This document shows positions 1 through 12,251 of a stretch of DNA of 64,000 nt, in pieces. The translations under genes were made by a program, and so were the position numbers. Source of the DNA: Thuidium tamariscinum (taxonomy: Eukaryota; Streptophyta; Bryopsida; Hypnales; Thuidiaceae); the NCBI GenBank assembly GCA_947034885.2, contig OX344754.2, positions 6,951,001 to 7,015,000 on the forward strand. Reading direction: 5' to 3'. Under the pieces are notes generated by a model. That model made no database searches. It was not told the DNA's origin and saw only the letters and a program-made list of their open reading frames with translations. Position 1 is the first letter of the stretch. The number at the start of each line of letters is the position of its first letter.

Positions 1-1110
1 CTGCACGGGATCCATCATTAACGGTAAATGAAAAAGTTTATGTGACTTCTTTGACATTGTGATTTCTGAAATTTTCTGTAATTCCCTTGACATTGAAATT
101 CATGTGATTTCTGAAATTTTTGTAATTCCCTTGACATTGTAATTTCTATTATTTCTTTGACATTGTGATTTCTAAAATTTCCTTTAACATTGTACATTTT
201 AGTTTGTAGGAATTTATAGAAAGTCTACTCTACCCTTAACTTTGAAGTCCTTCATTTTTGTGATTTCTTTGACATTGTGATTTGTGAAATTTTTGTAATT
301 TCCTTAACATTGTAATATCTGCAATTTCTTTGACATTGTAATTTCTGAAATTTTCTTTTGACATTGTAAGTTTTAGTTTGTGAGTAGTTTGTAGGAAGTT
401 GTAGAAAGTCTATCCAAAAATAAACTTTGAAGTCCTTCGTTTTGGTGATTTATTTGACATTGTGATTTGTGAAATTTTTGTAATTTCCTTAACATTGTAA
501 TATCTGCGATTTCCTTGACATTGTAGTTTCTGAAATTTTCTTTGACATTGTAAGTTTTTGTTTGTGAGTAGTTTGTAGGAAGTTGTAGAAAGTCTATCCA
601 AAAATAAACTTTGAAGTCCTTCGTTTTGGTGATTTATTTGACATTGTGATTTGTGAAATTTTTGTAACTTCCTTAACATTGTAATATCTGCGATTTCCTT
701 GACATTGTAGTTTCTGAAATTTTCTTTGACATTGTAAGTTTTTGTTTGTGAGTAGTTTGTAGGAAGTTGTAGAAAGTCTATCCAAAAATAAACTTTGAAG
801 TCCTTTGTTTTGATGATTTATTTGACATTGTGATTTGTGAAATTTTTGTAATTTTCTTAACATTGTAATATCTGCGATTTCCTTGACATTGTAGTTTCTG
901 AAATTTTCTTTGACATTGTAAGTTTTAGTTTGTGAGTAGTTTGTAGAAAGTTATAGAAAGTCTATCCTAAAATAGACTTACAAAGTCCTTTGTTTTAATG
1001 ATTTATTTGACATTGTGATTTCTGAAATTTTTGCAGTTCCCTTGACATTGTGATTTTTGAAATTTCTGTAGCTCTCTTGATATTGTAATTTCTGAGATAC
1101 AGTTCTTTCT
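1..1110. repeat. 184-bp tandem repeat array inside an intron
   Basis: A unit starting TTTGAAGTCCTT recurs at 241, 425, 609, 793 and, diverged, about 977, giving a period of 184 bp and a little over four copies. Copies 425-608 and 609-792 are almost identical. Each unit contains several smaller repeats of the form TTGACATTGTAATTTCTGAAATTTT, about 30 bp long, and these continue in degenerate form over 1-240 and 1000-1110. The array ends just before a splice acceptor at 1136, so it lies in an intron of the methyltransferase-like gene. In the related gene at the right of the window the equivalent intron is only 82 bp. Confidence 0.85.
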
Positions 1111-1136
1111 AATATTCAACTTTTCAATGTTTGCAG

Positions 1137-2036
1137 TCTGTTCGATTTTGGATTCAATTGTTTATTCGGCGGGAGATTCCTTCACGGTTTTCATTCCAAG
1201 AAAACCGTGATTCTTCTTATGATGGTGAGCCTTTAGAGAAAAATGATGCTCTCTTCAATCTTACGGATATTGAAAGCCTTTCTATGAATGAGAAAATTCC
1301 ATGGAGAGGTCCACGTGAGAAGAACTTACCCTTTATGCGAGATCTCATCCTACAATTTTGCAAGCCTGGAGATATTGTCCTTGATTGCAAAGCTGCAACA
1401 GGTATTTTTTTTCTTCTACAATTTTAAGTTCTATTCATCATTCTTTGGAGCTGATTTTTCATAATTTATTCATATATTTTTTGTTTTCCAACAGGTTCAT
1501 CCATCAAGGCTTGTTTGGAGACTGGACGGCACATCTTAGCATTAGAAGATGATCCTCTCATTTTCAAGGCTATGATTGCCCCATTTGCCCCTGTTGCAGC
1601 CTCTATTTCTACAACCAAGGATAGAGCCACTACCCCACCGCTTGATCAGCCACCTACAAAGAAGCCAAAGAGGAATCGATTCATCTCTTGTGCGTAAGTT
1701 GTGATTCATTTGTTAAGTCACCATTTTTCATTTTATAAGAATATTTGAATTACATTGTATTTTACTAACCTTTTTTTCTTGTCTTGCAGAGACACCGTAG
1801 TAGAGCAAGTACAAGATGCAAATGAGCAGAGTCCGCCTTTCAATTTCATTCTCCCGGTTTATGCAGAGAGGATTGCTCAAGCATATGTTGATGCTCCATC
1901 TCCAATAGTGAATCAACAAAAGCTTCGATATGATCCAAAGGTAAAAGAGTTCTTGGATATAGAGGCAGATCAAAGAGAAGAATTTGAGATTGAAGGTTCA
2001 ACCTCTAGTGACTGTAGCTCTAGTGGTGGTCTTTGA
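1137..2036 (+). CDS. 3' end of ParB/N4-N6 methyltransferase-like gene, copy A
   Basis: Three exons, 1137-1401, 1495-1693 and 1790-2036, join in frame through GT-AG introns and encode the last 236 residues of a protein whose start is outside the window. The first exon contains the block IPWRGPREKN...KPGDIVLDCKAATG. It resembles the region before and including motif I (AdoMet-binding FxGxG) of beta-class N4/N6 DNA methyltransferases; exon 2 continues with a typical ETGRHILALEDD stretch. The FxGxG signature is altered to CKAATG. Then come a lysine/proline-rich stretch (TKKPKRN) and an acidic serine-rich tail. The sequence aligns over its whole length with exons 60596-61872 of the gene at the right of the window. 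Copy A has no intron where that gene has one at 60714-61032. The first in-frame TTG or ATG near 1131 is intron sequence, not a start. Confidence 0.7.
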
Positions 2037-2039
2037 GTG

Positions 2040-3078
2040 GTTTTCATTTTTCAGTGTATTTCACTATTGTGGCTCTAAATTGCCCTCCAGTTTTATGGCA
2101 TTTGCTTTATCATATATATATTATACAGGCATTTGATTGTGTGTTCTAAATGTTGAATGCTATATCCAAGTGACCCACATATTTAAACTTATTGTATCTT
2201 CTTATCTTGGTGAGTATTCAATTTCTCATTGTGTGAATTTAAACAACAAAAGATTTGTTTCTAAATGATTCACAATTGCTTATAACTTTAATGGTTGCAA
2301 TATTATGCCATAACTATATATGTCTTTTTTTGAGTGGTATTGTAGTATTATAGTTTTTCATTCAATTTCTTTAAGCTACTTGGTCTTTCCATTATAAGTA
2401 TAAGATATGTTTTTGCTCCGTAGGAAACTATTTCAGGGTTCTTCCCTAAAACTGTTCACTGTGCAATGAACCAGCGACTGCTAGTCTGAATTTTTTGAAG
2501 GAAAAAAAAAAAAAAAAATCAGAAAGTTATGAAACAAAAAACTGATTTTTTAAAATTAATAATTAATTAAAAATATAGTAAAATCTAGCATGATAATCTC
2601 TCAACAATGTTAGCCTTCTAAATGCCCCAAAAAAATCTAATGTCTTAAATGACAAAAATCCATGGTCATAGATTTCCTTCTATTTTTATTAAAACTAGAA
2701 ACCATCATTTTATTAGGTATCCAAATTTCCTTAACAATCCACGGCTTTACATGCCCGTTTTAATACAAATTAAATTTTTATGAAAATTATACGGTAATAG
2801 GGTCTCTTAAATTTCATAAATTAAACTTTAATAAATCATTTTTGGTTCTCTTATCTCTATTCTTTGCTCTTGTAGAGAACTTTAAATGTTTGAAATTACA
2901 TGATCATAATGCTTATATCATATAGCTATAGATCTAAGCTTCCAAAATTCCATGGCTTTAGATTAGAATTGGATTGAAAAAAATTCAAATTTAATATTTT
3001 TGGAACAAACTAATTACACGGTTTTAGGTACCCTTTTCCACGGTAATAGGATTAGGTAGGTCTTTTTTCCTAAAATCC
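2040..3078. other. AT-rich 3' flank of copy A gene
   Basis: No open reading frame or RNA gene was recognised. The start will hold the 3' UTR of the preceding gene. A run of 17 A residues lies near 2502-2518. Imperfect copies of a TCCACGG-type motif are scattered over 2650-3050. Confidence 0.4.
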
Positions 3079-3149
3079 CTGCTCCATGCTCACTTTTTCC
3101 TGCTCCCTGCTCCCCGCTCGCTGCTCCCTGCTCACATACCAGCATTCCT

Positions 3150-6100
3150 CCTTCAGGGATTAAAGATGGTATAACTTATAGTTCTTATCCGTTCAATCTA
3201 ATGGTACTCTTAACAATTGACACGGGACAATTGATATAAAACTTGATTTAATTGTTTTCTAGTTGTAATTCAAATCATTTTTTAATTGCATTCTAGTTAT
3301 CTTCTAGTTGCATTTTAGTTGTTTTGTAGTTGCATGTTAGGAATTCTCTAAATAAAGTCTAGTGATTTTTTCCTGAACATTTTCTAATTGCATCCTAATT
3401 GCATTCTAGTTGCATTCTAGTTGAATTGTAGTCAAATTTAGATTCTACCCAACTGTAGTTTGACACTTTGGACTTTATAAAACCTAAAGTGGTCCATGTC
3501 GACAAGTGTGATGGATCTTGGATGTAGAATACGTCGCAAAAATTCTTCTATTACATTCCTGTAATTGAAAACTTTAACTTGCGACTACTTTGCAACTACA
3601 CGCAACTCTAAACTTCAATCTACAATTACTTTGTGACTACAGAAGTGTAAACATTAAATTTGGTGCAAATACAAAGGGTTGTAGTTGTAGGGAAGTTGCG
3701 TAGGACACATAGTTGCATTTAGTTAGTTGCGACAAATGTGATTTTCTTCTAGTGTACATCACTTTTTTTTGTAAGAAAAAAATTGGACTTTTTTTCATAT
3801 CTCACGATCCAAATTTATTTATTTTGGATAATTATTGCTTGACAAAAGCTCAATGATTTTTATTTGTTTTGGGAACAACAAGGGGAACAAGCTTGAAATG
3901 GCCCTTGTTGCCTCAAATATTTTTTAATGCAACCCTCCCTTCTTCCACCCTCCTTTGGAATGGAAAAAAGACAACTATTGATTAATTTTGGAAAAAACAA
4001 GAATCCCCTTCCCATACCATATAATAAGCCCATACGAGGATACAAATATTGATATTGATTTGTACATATATACAAATACAAGTATGGATACCTAAATACA
4101 ATATTACTACAGAAATATGGATATGGATATTAGAATACAATATGGATTTGAAAATACAAAAGCATTAATCCATCTTGAGATTATATTCGAAAATTTCATA
4201 ATAGGGGGCTAATAAATTTACAAACCTCATACTTAACAAACCTCATAAATAAACCATATAATCCTTGTCCTCCCTTTTACGTAGGTAGGAACTAATATTC
4301 TTTGAATATTGAATATTTGAAAAATAAAAATTTCAAATTTTCATCATATTTTTCAAATATTTAATATTTGAAATATATATGTTAAAGAATTGATATAAGA
4401 ATTTTTAAGAAAACTCAGTAAATGAAAACCACTTTTTTATGTGCTTAGAATGTGTTTGTATTCAATTATTATTCAAAATTTGAACAACTTTGGTCCTCAA
4501 GGGACATTAGAGGTCCCATGGCTTCATTGCTAATTGTATGAACAAAATTGCATCCAATAATCAAGAATTTTTGGTGACTATCTTGGTTATAAAGGCCACA
4601 TCTTTCTAGATTAATCCTTCAAAGATGTCTATGATGTTTTTTGTCTTTTGGATGATCAATCAAGACTTTGTGCATATCGGAAAATGGATGATAATTAATT
4701 TGGTTTTGCGTGCTATGTCCATGTCATTGAATTAAATTCAAGACATTTAATTAATTTTAAATTTTTTTATATAGGTTAGTTTGTTAAAAAAAGTTATACT
4801 ATCCAATGAGCTTCATAATACTTTGAGCTTTTTCTTGATTTTTGATATTCAAAACAATTTTGTTTGCTATTGAGCAAAACTAACATAAAAAATCTTCTAA
4901 ACCATAAGTTTTGTTCCACATGGAAATTATGAAAGTTTTTTAAAACAAACATTTTACATAAGCACATTTTATATGGAGTGAAACAAAAAATTCTTTATAC
5001 CATAATGTTCTTCACTACAATTTACTTGTATTCTTGAAATTCTAGATTTTTGAGCATGATTTGTATTTGATATGATTCTTCTTTTGTTTTTCTTCAAAAA
5101 TTCATGGAAATTTGAAATTTTCACAAAAATGTTTGAAAATTCTTATGAAAATATAAGATATATGATTCCATCTTTGAAAATGAAACCAACAAATTTTACT
5201 CACCAAATAGCCCCATGTAGGTGTTTATGAAATGCAACATTAATTTTAAATATTTCTAAATTCTATATAATGTATTTTAAACAACCTAATATAGTGAATA
5301 ACAAACAACATCATAAAAACATTAAACAAAATTATGATACTAAAACTAAGAAAAACACCAATATTAGCAATATAACATCATTGACATAAGAAATTAACAC
5401 TCTAAAAACAGTGTAGATTAACACTCTGAATATGACCTCTATTGTAATATAGAGACTATATATATTTTATCTCTCTATGTATATGCATTTGCAATGGTTT
5501 GAGTTTAGAATCAATGATGCGAGACAACAAGGCCAATGTTCTTAGCAACCTTAGCCGCATGGAAGTGATGGTACCCAAACCTTACAATAATTTCTTAATG
5601 GGTACTTCGTGTAAACACAAATCTCTATAGAACAACCTCATCACAAATTTACAACTCAACTCTTTTGTCTTGGAACAATAGATTCTTACATGTTGTCACA
5701 TAGTTGGCATATTTATGAAAAGATTTGTATGTACATGCTACAATTACTTGCTAGATTGTGTAGGTTTTATCATTCATTTAAAAAAATTGTCTACATTTAT
5801 ATTCATTGTAATACAAAAAATTTGTATGGATCCTATTTGCAGAGGCTTATTTATTAATAAAAATTCCTACTAAATAATATTTTTTCATTGCTTAATTTTT
5901 ATATTATAGGATATGTGGCATTTCAAAGGAGACTTATCCCCTTTGAATTAAATGGACCCTATCTTTTAACTCACATAGTTTTCTAAAAACCACAAGTAAT
6001 TTCCCTAAGCTAGGTCCATGGTGATTGATTTGAATTTTAGCTTCTTTGTCCATCCATGTATTTGCTCCCATTTTGCGACTTGATATAAATGAAAAATTTT

Positions 6101-7050
6101 ATACTTATTTTTTAGAGATAAAATCATATGTCTAGATAAGTAAAAAAAACTTGAAATATAGAAGGAAGAGAAATTTGTAATTACTATGAATTTTTCAAGA
6201 AAATGATGAAAAAAATTCATATCATGTATATTATACATTCAATAAATTAAAAAATTTCACCATAGATGAATATTACATAGGATAAAATTATGGTATAAAA
6301 CAAAATTAGCATGTTCAACTCTAAAAGTCCAAAATCAACAAATCATAGTGATAGACCCAAAGTTAATATTGCTATAAGATAATAAATTTATGAGTTCTTC
6401 AAATTTTGCAAGTGGAGTAGAAAATCCACTTGATAACTTCATTTCTTTAGTTGAATTCAAATTTTTTTTCGAACAATTTTATGGCTACAGTTCATATTAA
6501 GTATAAAATAATAGCAAGAAATGTCCTACATATACAATGCGGTTGGTTTGTTGATTGATCATCTTCTTTTTTGGAAAAGTTAGTAATACCACAATTAGAA
6601 AATATGTGATACTCTCTACTCTCTAAAAATGTATACAAGATTCTTTAAAAAAAAATAGAATGAAAAACTATCAATTCTTCCATCCTACAAACTTAGGTGA
6701 AGTCATCCAAAGAATGTTTGACATTTTCACCAAGGCTTTTTTCATTTTCTATGAAGTACCAAAGTTATGATATAAATTGATACAATAATGCACCAAATTT
6801 CAATATTCATCCATATTGTGAATCAAATTTTAACATTCATCCACATTGAATCGAATTCTAACATTCATCCACATATTGGATAAAAAATATCACATAAACA
6901 GATGTGATATCATCTCTACAATATCATTTTTATCCTCAACTTGATGGTTTCATCCAAGATTTTTTTTAACTCAAAGCTTTATGGCAAAAAGCTTCATAGT
7001 TTGCTACCATTTTTTAGCCAAATTATTTTTTGCTGGAGCAATCTGGCACT
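3150..7050. other. AT-rich intergenic DNA, no gene seen
   Basis: Very AT-rich with stop codons in all frames. At 3240-3440 an 11-bp motif like TTGCATTCTAG is repeated in degenerate form, and at 3590-3740 related GTTGC/GCAAC words occur in both orientations. Nothing else is supported. Confidence 0.5.
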
Positions 7051-7219
7051 TAAGGTGGGTGCACCTAAAAGCACCAGGAATTAGGGTTCGGGTATTTAGG
7101 AAGCAGTATAGTGAAAACTGAATTAAGGTAGTGAAAGAGAACTGGAGGGAGAGAATGGAAGTACAGTAACTTTTTTGATTTTTCAAAAAACGACAGTACA
7201 GTAGGGGCAAAAAGTTTAC

Positions 7220-9600
7220 ACACTAGAGTGATTGAAAGCGCTCGTAGGCTGCCCTAAAATGGAGCAGCGTGATTGCAGTAGTCGCACGCCACACCTGATA
7301 AGAGCGACAGAGAGAAAGGTAGAAGCTGCTCAGAGAACTTTCAGTAAGGTTTGCCATCCATACGACAAGTGGCAGGAAGTAGGGTTTTTACAGTTGGAGT
7401 CGACTTCTCCATGGAGCTTCGAAGTGGCTAACATGTCTTGAAAGCGCCATTGCATGTGTCACTAAATATGCAGAGAGTGGTGGTTTGCGCTTCATTTACA
7501 ACCGTGATGCAGTAGCCACTAATGCGCATCAGAGAAAGAATCATTCTAAATTTCGACATTTGAAACAAGAGAGCGAATCCGATGATATAGGAGATGATAA
7601 GCACTTCTCTCCGTTGCTGCGAGGTTCGCGTGCATCCTGACGCCACTGCATTTTGAAATGCTCATGGATTTAAGCAGGGTTGAGGGTCGGCATTCTTCAT
7701 TTCCGAGCTGCCACTGCCTCTCGTGGTGCATGCTCTGCCTTCATTCCACACTTCCTTTCCCGCAAGCAAACGCGATGAGCTCTGACGATTGCGTCCCAGG
7801 GCTTTATACTACAATTTATCGTGTAGGTCGAGTGTTTGCGAAGGCTCTGTCCGGACGTGCGGACTGCATTTGTAATCGGTTTGAAGAGATGAAGGACGCT
7901 GCATGGATCTGTTGGGCTGCAAACCTTGATGCTAGGGTTCACGCAAGGGTGGCCGTATTTCAAGCGAGGGACCATGTCAACCAACATCGAGCGGTGGAGC
8001 GACAGTGTCGAAGTCGGTGAAGGCAGCGGCTGCGATTGCATCAGTGGCGATGCCCTTGCAAGCGACTTCTACTTCTCCAATGCACCGTAAGTCCGCACCT
8101 CTTACATTCGCGTCATTGTTCTCTTGTCCCACTTTTTTGTTTTCCATGGTTTCTGTGTGTCGCCCATACTTCATGGTTTCGAAATGAAGAACAAGGCTCT
8201 CCCACTGAGGTGGAAATAGAATTCGAGTGTTGTCACTTTGTTGGGCTTGTCGGTTTGTCACTTTATTCCTTCGTGGGGGAGATGGTGCCCGATATGTACG
8301 GAAGTGGTGGCCTCTGCAAAATGCGGAAAATGTACTGCTCTGTATGCGTGAAACTTCTCAGTCGACTTTGTGTGCAGGACTGTTGATGCTGACCTTTGCA
8401 CGGAAATGAGCGGCAGACAGCTTGCTCCAGTTGTCGGCCCCATCTTGCGTTGATTCTGCCGCCATGTAGGACAACATGCTAGCGATGGCATCTGATCTTC
8501 TCAAGCTGTAACTTCATCGGAGCAAGTCCGTATCCTCCACATCGAATTGTGAGTGACGTAAGTAGCGTCGACCTCAGTCCTCTACCTCCTGCGCGTTTGG
8601 GATTTTTTTAATTTCGTGTTGCCTTGTATGCTACGTTTTCGTATTTGAGTGATAGTGTTCGTTGGGTTTTGGTGGCACAGATGCTGTACGACTGAATCAG
8701 TCGTTCTTGCAAATAAAGAACTTCGTCGGCTGCCTAGCTTCTTCGTTTTCTGGCCTGCCTCCATGTAAGTTTCCATTGGACGATTTCTGCAATTTTGAAA
8801 GCATCTTGCTTACAGAAGGAAAATGTTGTGCGTCACTAGTTGTCATTCTCTGAAGCCCTGCATGTGCGCTGCTTTCTTTCCTGTGACATATTTTCGGTGC
8901 TTGCAGAGCTCCTCGGACGATGAAGCATAACAAATGTCGTGGACTGAATTGAGGCCTGCCTATGCCCCCTTTCCATGCCATCATACCTTCACGGTAACAA
9001 TTAACTAGAGTTCTTATGATGTCTTCCGTTTGGCATTGCTTCACTCTTAATGTTGAGTTTAGTTTCGTTGAAAGAGTGAGACGTATGCTAGTGGAGTGCA
9101 CATGGTAGCTGCAGATCGAACTACAGGCTTGTCATTGGTGCATGCTTAGTTTGATGTGGGCTGTGGCTACTCTGAATACTCTCAAATGCTATGCACTGAA
9201 TAGTGACGGTGCAGTACTTCTTGTAAGAGAGAGGGGCTGTTCCATATTTGCCTCTTTTGTGTATGGTGCTTTTCTGTGACTCTTTATCATGTTCCACTGA
9301 AATGTATTTGCTATGATGTCATTTGTATTTATTTCTAAGAACACAAGTGTCTCTCTTAGCTTTCTAGTGTAATTCATATAAGATCTACAACTTTATTTAC
9401 AACATCGAAGGAAAGTGTGCAACACATGTTGCATCCTCTGTTCAGCAGCATCTTCATTTACAAAACTTGCATGTATTTACTTATGTCATGGAGCCATAAC
9501 CCCTACGACTATACATGTTAGTGCAATGCACCCTATACAACTGCATACCTGGGTATGCACATGTGGAGACTATACAAGAGAAAATTGTACGAGTACCTTC
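7220..9600. other. GC-richer stretch without a recognisable gene
   Basis: Composition is clearly less AT-rich than the DNA to the left, and many overlapping open frames of 60-134 codons exist on both strands, but none shows a recognisable domain or a plausible splice structure. It is probably non-coding 3' sequence of the transposon that carries the pogo transposase, or a decayed gene. Confidence 0.3.
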
Positions 9601-10012
9601 GCTTTGAAAGACCTATTGTAGGGGAGGAACATATAGTACTACTAGAGTTTCGACCATGAAGAAGTTCGAGCAAGATCGTGAAGACGTAGCATCAACAATG
9701 GCGTGACAAGAAAGGGAGGTCAGTAGTTTGCGAACTGACAATTGAGGAATCAGTGTCCTCAATACTATTGAAAAGTTGGGTAAATACTGAACCTCTGTGT
9801 GACCCAAGGTAAAGGAGAGCATGAAATCACACTTCTAGGGTTCTTACCTTCTCTCTTAAATTTAAGTCTTAATGCTACCACCTTTTGATTCCAAATGCAC
9901 AATGGTGGGACGGTACCACAGTATGGAGCGTGATACATAGAAGATGGTAGAGTCCTCCCACTATGTACCAATTTCTGTAGATTGTTCCCCCACCCACACT
10001 TCTTCTAGTCAT

Positions 10013-10528
10013 TTAGTAAGCCTTAAGACATTTCTCATTAGCTCTTTCTTTGTTTTTGTCTTTTGCCTCATGTGCTTTCCGTTTCTTCAGTTCTTCTCGT
10101 TCTTTTTGCTTCGCTTCTATCTCCAGTCGCTTAGCTTCTTTTTCCTTTGCAGCAGCTTCCCGTCTGTCTTGTAATTCTTGCAGTTTTTGCAAATGGCTGT
10201 CATCTGTAAGCAATAATGACACAAAGTAATCAATATATGGCTGCATCCTCTCCTGCGTTGATGATGAAGCTGCTTGTTTCTGACCTGCGGACTGCTTCTC
10301 TACATTATTGCCATTGCGCTGTTCGTTACATGTGTTGTCCCTTTCTTGAACGTCTGTGCTATTTCTTGTTGTATTCCGATCACCTTCGAAGTCTACAGCA
10401 GTAACTTCAACTATAGGGAGTTCAGGGTCCTCTAGAACATTTTCCTTCATGTCTCTATACTGTTGTTTCTCGTCCTCATCATCTTCCATGTCGACCAATA
10501 GTTTAGAAGGTCCAAACTTTGAGTCCAT
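10013..10528 (-). pseudogene. C-terminal part of pogo-like transposase, frameshifted
   Basis: An open frame of 171 codons continues the transposase that stops at 10569. It starts just after the point where the first frame is lost; the sequence between the two (10529-10590) still encodes the conserved RFRTT-x-IF segment typical of pogo-like proteins, but in a frame shifted by one base. The rest is acidic and ends in a highly charged coiled-coil stretch (KLQELQDRREAAAKEKEAKR), a usual C-terminus in plant pogo-type proteins. It is not expected to be an independent gene. Confidence 0.7.
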
Positions 10529-10568
10529 CGCATGGGAGTTGAAAAGAAAAATGCATGTAGTGCGAAAT

Positions 10569-11705
10569 CTACTTTCTGATGTTACTGCAGGTCAGAGCTC
10601 TTCTTAGAGAAAGTGAAACCCATTCACCAAGAATACGCTTAGTCACTTTCCTACCTCTGTTCTGTTGAGTCCAAATGTCCCTGTAGATGTGAAATGCTAG
10701 TTTGAAACTTTTAAAGCAACTCACATCTAGAAGCTGCAACTCATGAGATGTGTGCAAAGGTAGAGTTAACAAATCAATTCCTTGAGACCTGCATTTCTCA
10801 ATAACCTGCATTGTGACATGGGAGTTGTGTCCATCTACTATAAGCAAATGCCGATTAGTAGCGGATACACCTCCACGACTCTCCAGATTCGTCACGAAAT
10901 GATCAAGCCATTTGTCGAATAGAAATCCAGTCATCCAGGCATTTTCTTGCATTCCCATTCGAGCCCCATCTTCACATTTTGTAATGTGTGCCTGTTGGTA
11001 CTGCTTCCCTTTAAAAATGTAGTAGTTAGGTATGTTGTCCCCTACAACATTGATATAGGAGAGTGTTGTTACATGTTCACGTTTGTTAGGTGTGATGATG
11101 TGCACATTTCGCACACTAGTCCTGGCTAAGACCTTTGCCCCCCCGCTCTGTCCAACTTGTGTACCGCTTTCGTCTGCATTCCAAATGTGGCTATCACTGT
11201 AACCATTCCTATCATAGAGAACCTGCAAATTGTCGTAGAATGTATCCACATTTTTTGGACATAGACCTTTCGCTCGTGCTACAGCTAGAGGTTGTGCTTT
11301 CCTTAGAGAAATCTGAGGATGCCTCTTCTGAAACCACCTTACCCATCCATTCTCTGGAATGCCATTCTTGAAGGGTGTGCATCGTGTTTGTGTCATCAGT
11401 GCAACCTTAATTCGTAGAGTGAGCCAAGTAACTGGGAACCCTCTATCAACCATATCAAATAAATATTTCACGAGCTCCTCTTCTTCCTCATATGTTAGAA
11501 CTGTGTTACCTCCTCTCTTTCTGGTCAAAGTTCTACCATGCAAATGCCCTCTCAAACTTGTTCTAGGAATATGGTAGTAATCAACAGCTGCGGATATCCC
11601 TACTCCTTTGTCAATAACTTTAAGAGCTGCCTTCAATTGACCATCAGTCCAATTACTGTTCTTTTTCAAGCCCTTCTTCTTTGCTACTTTTGAGTGTTTT
11701 TCCAT
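10569..11705 (-). pseudogene. Pogo-like DDE transposase, main part
   Basis: A 378-codon open frame with the order typical of the pogo branch of Tc1/mariner. Residues 16-60 form an HTH of the psq type. Residues 70-140 form a CENP-B-like second HTH. A DDE_1 catalytic core follows, with acidic residues at D178 (NADES), D291 (VDGHNSH) and D327 (QLLDVSCFK). All three catalytic positions of the usual DDD triad are present. The frame stops inside the conserved NIR-x-FR motif because of a one-base shift near 10570-10580; the remainder continues in another frame down to 10013. The start ATG at 11703-11705 follows an in-frame TAG at 11712-11714. A functional product would need the frameshift to be absent, so this copy looks dead. 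Confidence 0.85.
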
Positions 11706-11711
11706 ACTTGC

Positions 11712-12251
11712 CTATGTGGGTTTGTCTTTATAGTCTTTGTTAGCATTAAGCGTGTGAGCTCCTTCGTTCACTGAACCTCTTCTCTTGCCTTTGGGTTGGT
11801 CCATCATTTGTCCTCTTTGTAACTGCCACATGTTGAATTGTGGACGCTCCTCCTTTTGCAGTTGTGGCCGAAGTTTCATCTTTGACATGTCACCGTTGCC
11901 TTTCTTGGAGCCTAGATTGCCTATACAATTCCCCATACTTTCAACATTGTTCTTGGGATGCTCCAAAATGTTGTCAGCCAAATCAAGTCGCTTTACCTTG
12001 GGTACTACTTGCTTGTCTTCTCTATCTTTGAAACTTCTAAAGCTAGGTCCTTGTGCACCATCTTTAGACCACAGAACCCGCAAATCATGAAACTTATCTG
12101 CAGCGTCTCTGTTGCGAATTGATGCTACTAAATCTATTCCGCCCACTATAGCTTTGGGACGGGAAACCATACGTCTACCTAGAAATTGGACACTGTCGTT
12201 GTCACTTGGGCCCTTCTTTTCCATATGCAAATTCTCATACTGACGATCCAT
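11712..12251 (-). CDS. Upstream ORF in frame with the pogo transposase
   Basis: An open frame of about 179 codons from an ATG at 12249-12251 ends in TAG at 11712-11714. It is in the same reading frame as the transposase ATG only six bases further on. The product is basic, with no membrane segment and no domain that I recognise. It may be an N-terminal extension of the transposase cut off by a nonsense mutation, a separate element-encoded protein, or chance. I cannot choose between these from sequence alone. Confidence 0.35.
   Translation of the reverse strand: MDRQYENLHMEKKGPSDNDSVQFLGRRMVSRPKAIVGGIDLVASIRNRDAADKFHDLRVLWSKDGAQGPSFRSFKDREDKQVVPKVKRLDLADNILEHPKNNVESMGNCIGNLGSKKGNGDMSKMKLRPQLQKEERPQFNMWQLQRGQMMDQPKGKRRGSVNEGAHTLNANKDYKDKPT

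Larger units (their letters stand above)
1..3149 (+). mobile_element. Right-hand part of a MULE-like element, copy A
   Basis: The segment holds the 3' end of a methyltransferase-like gene (1137-2036), about 1 kb of AT-rich subterminal DNA and a GAGC/GCTC-rich terminus at 3079-3149. That terminus reads GCTCAC-ATACCAGCATTCCT and lines up base for base in spacing with the right end of the 17.8-kb element at 63789-63808 (GCTCAC-ACTTTAGCAACCCT). Gene order and orientation relative to the end are also the same. Between gene and terminus a short motif like TCCACGGTAATAGG recurs near 2657, 2738, 2792, 2951, 3016 and 3038, which may be this copy's own subterminal repeat. The left part of the element lies outside the window, so its target-site duplication cannot be tested. 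Confidence 0.6.

Noticed and set aside
410..863. Two nearly identical 89-codon frames on the minus strand
   Set aside because: They are one translation of two copies of the 184-bp tandem repeat, in an intron.
1131..1136. Start codon for the left gene fragment
   Set aside because: TTGCAG is the splice acceptor; the homologous gene at the right shows the exon begins after it.
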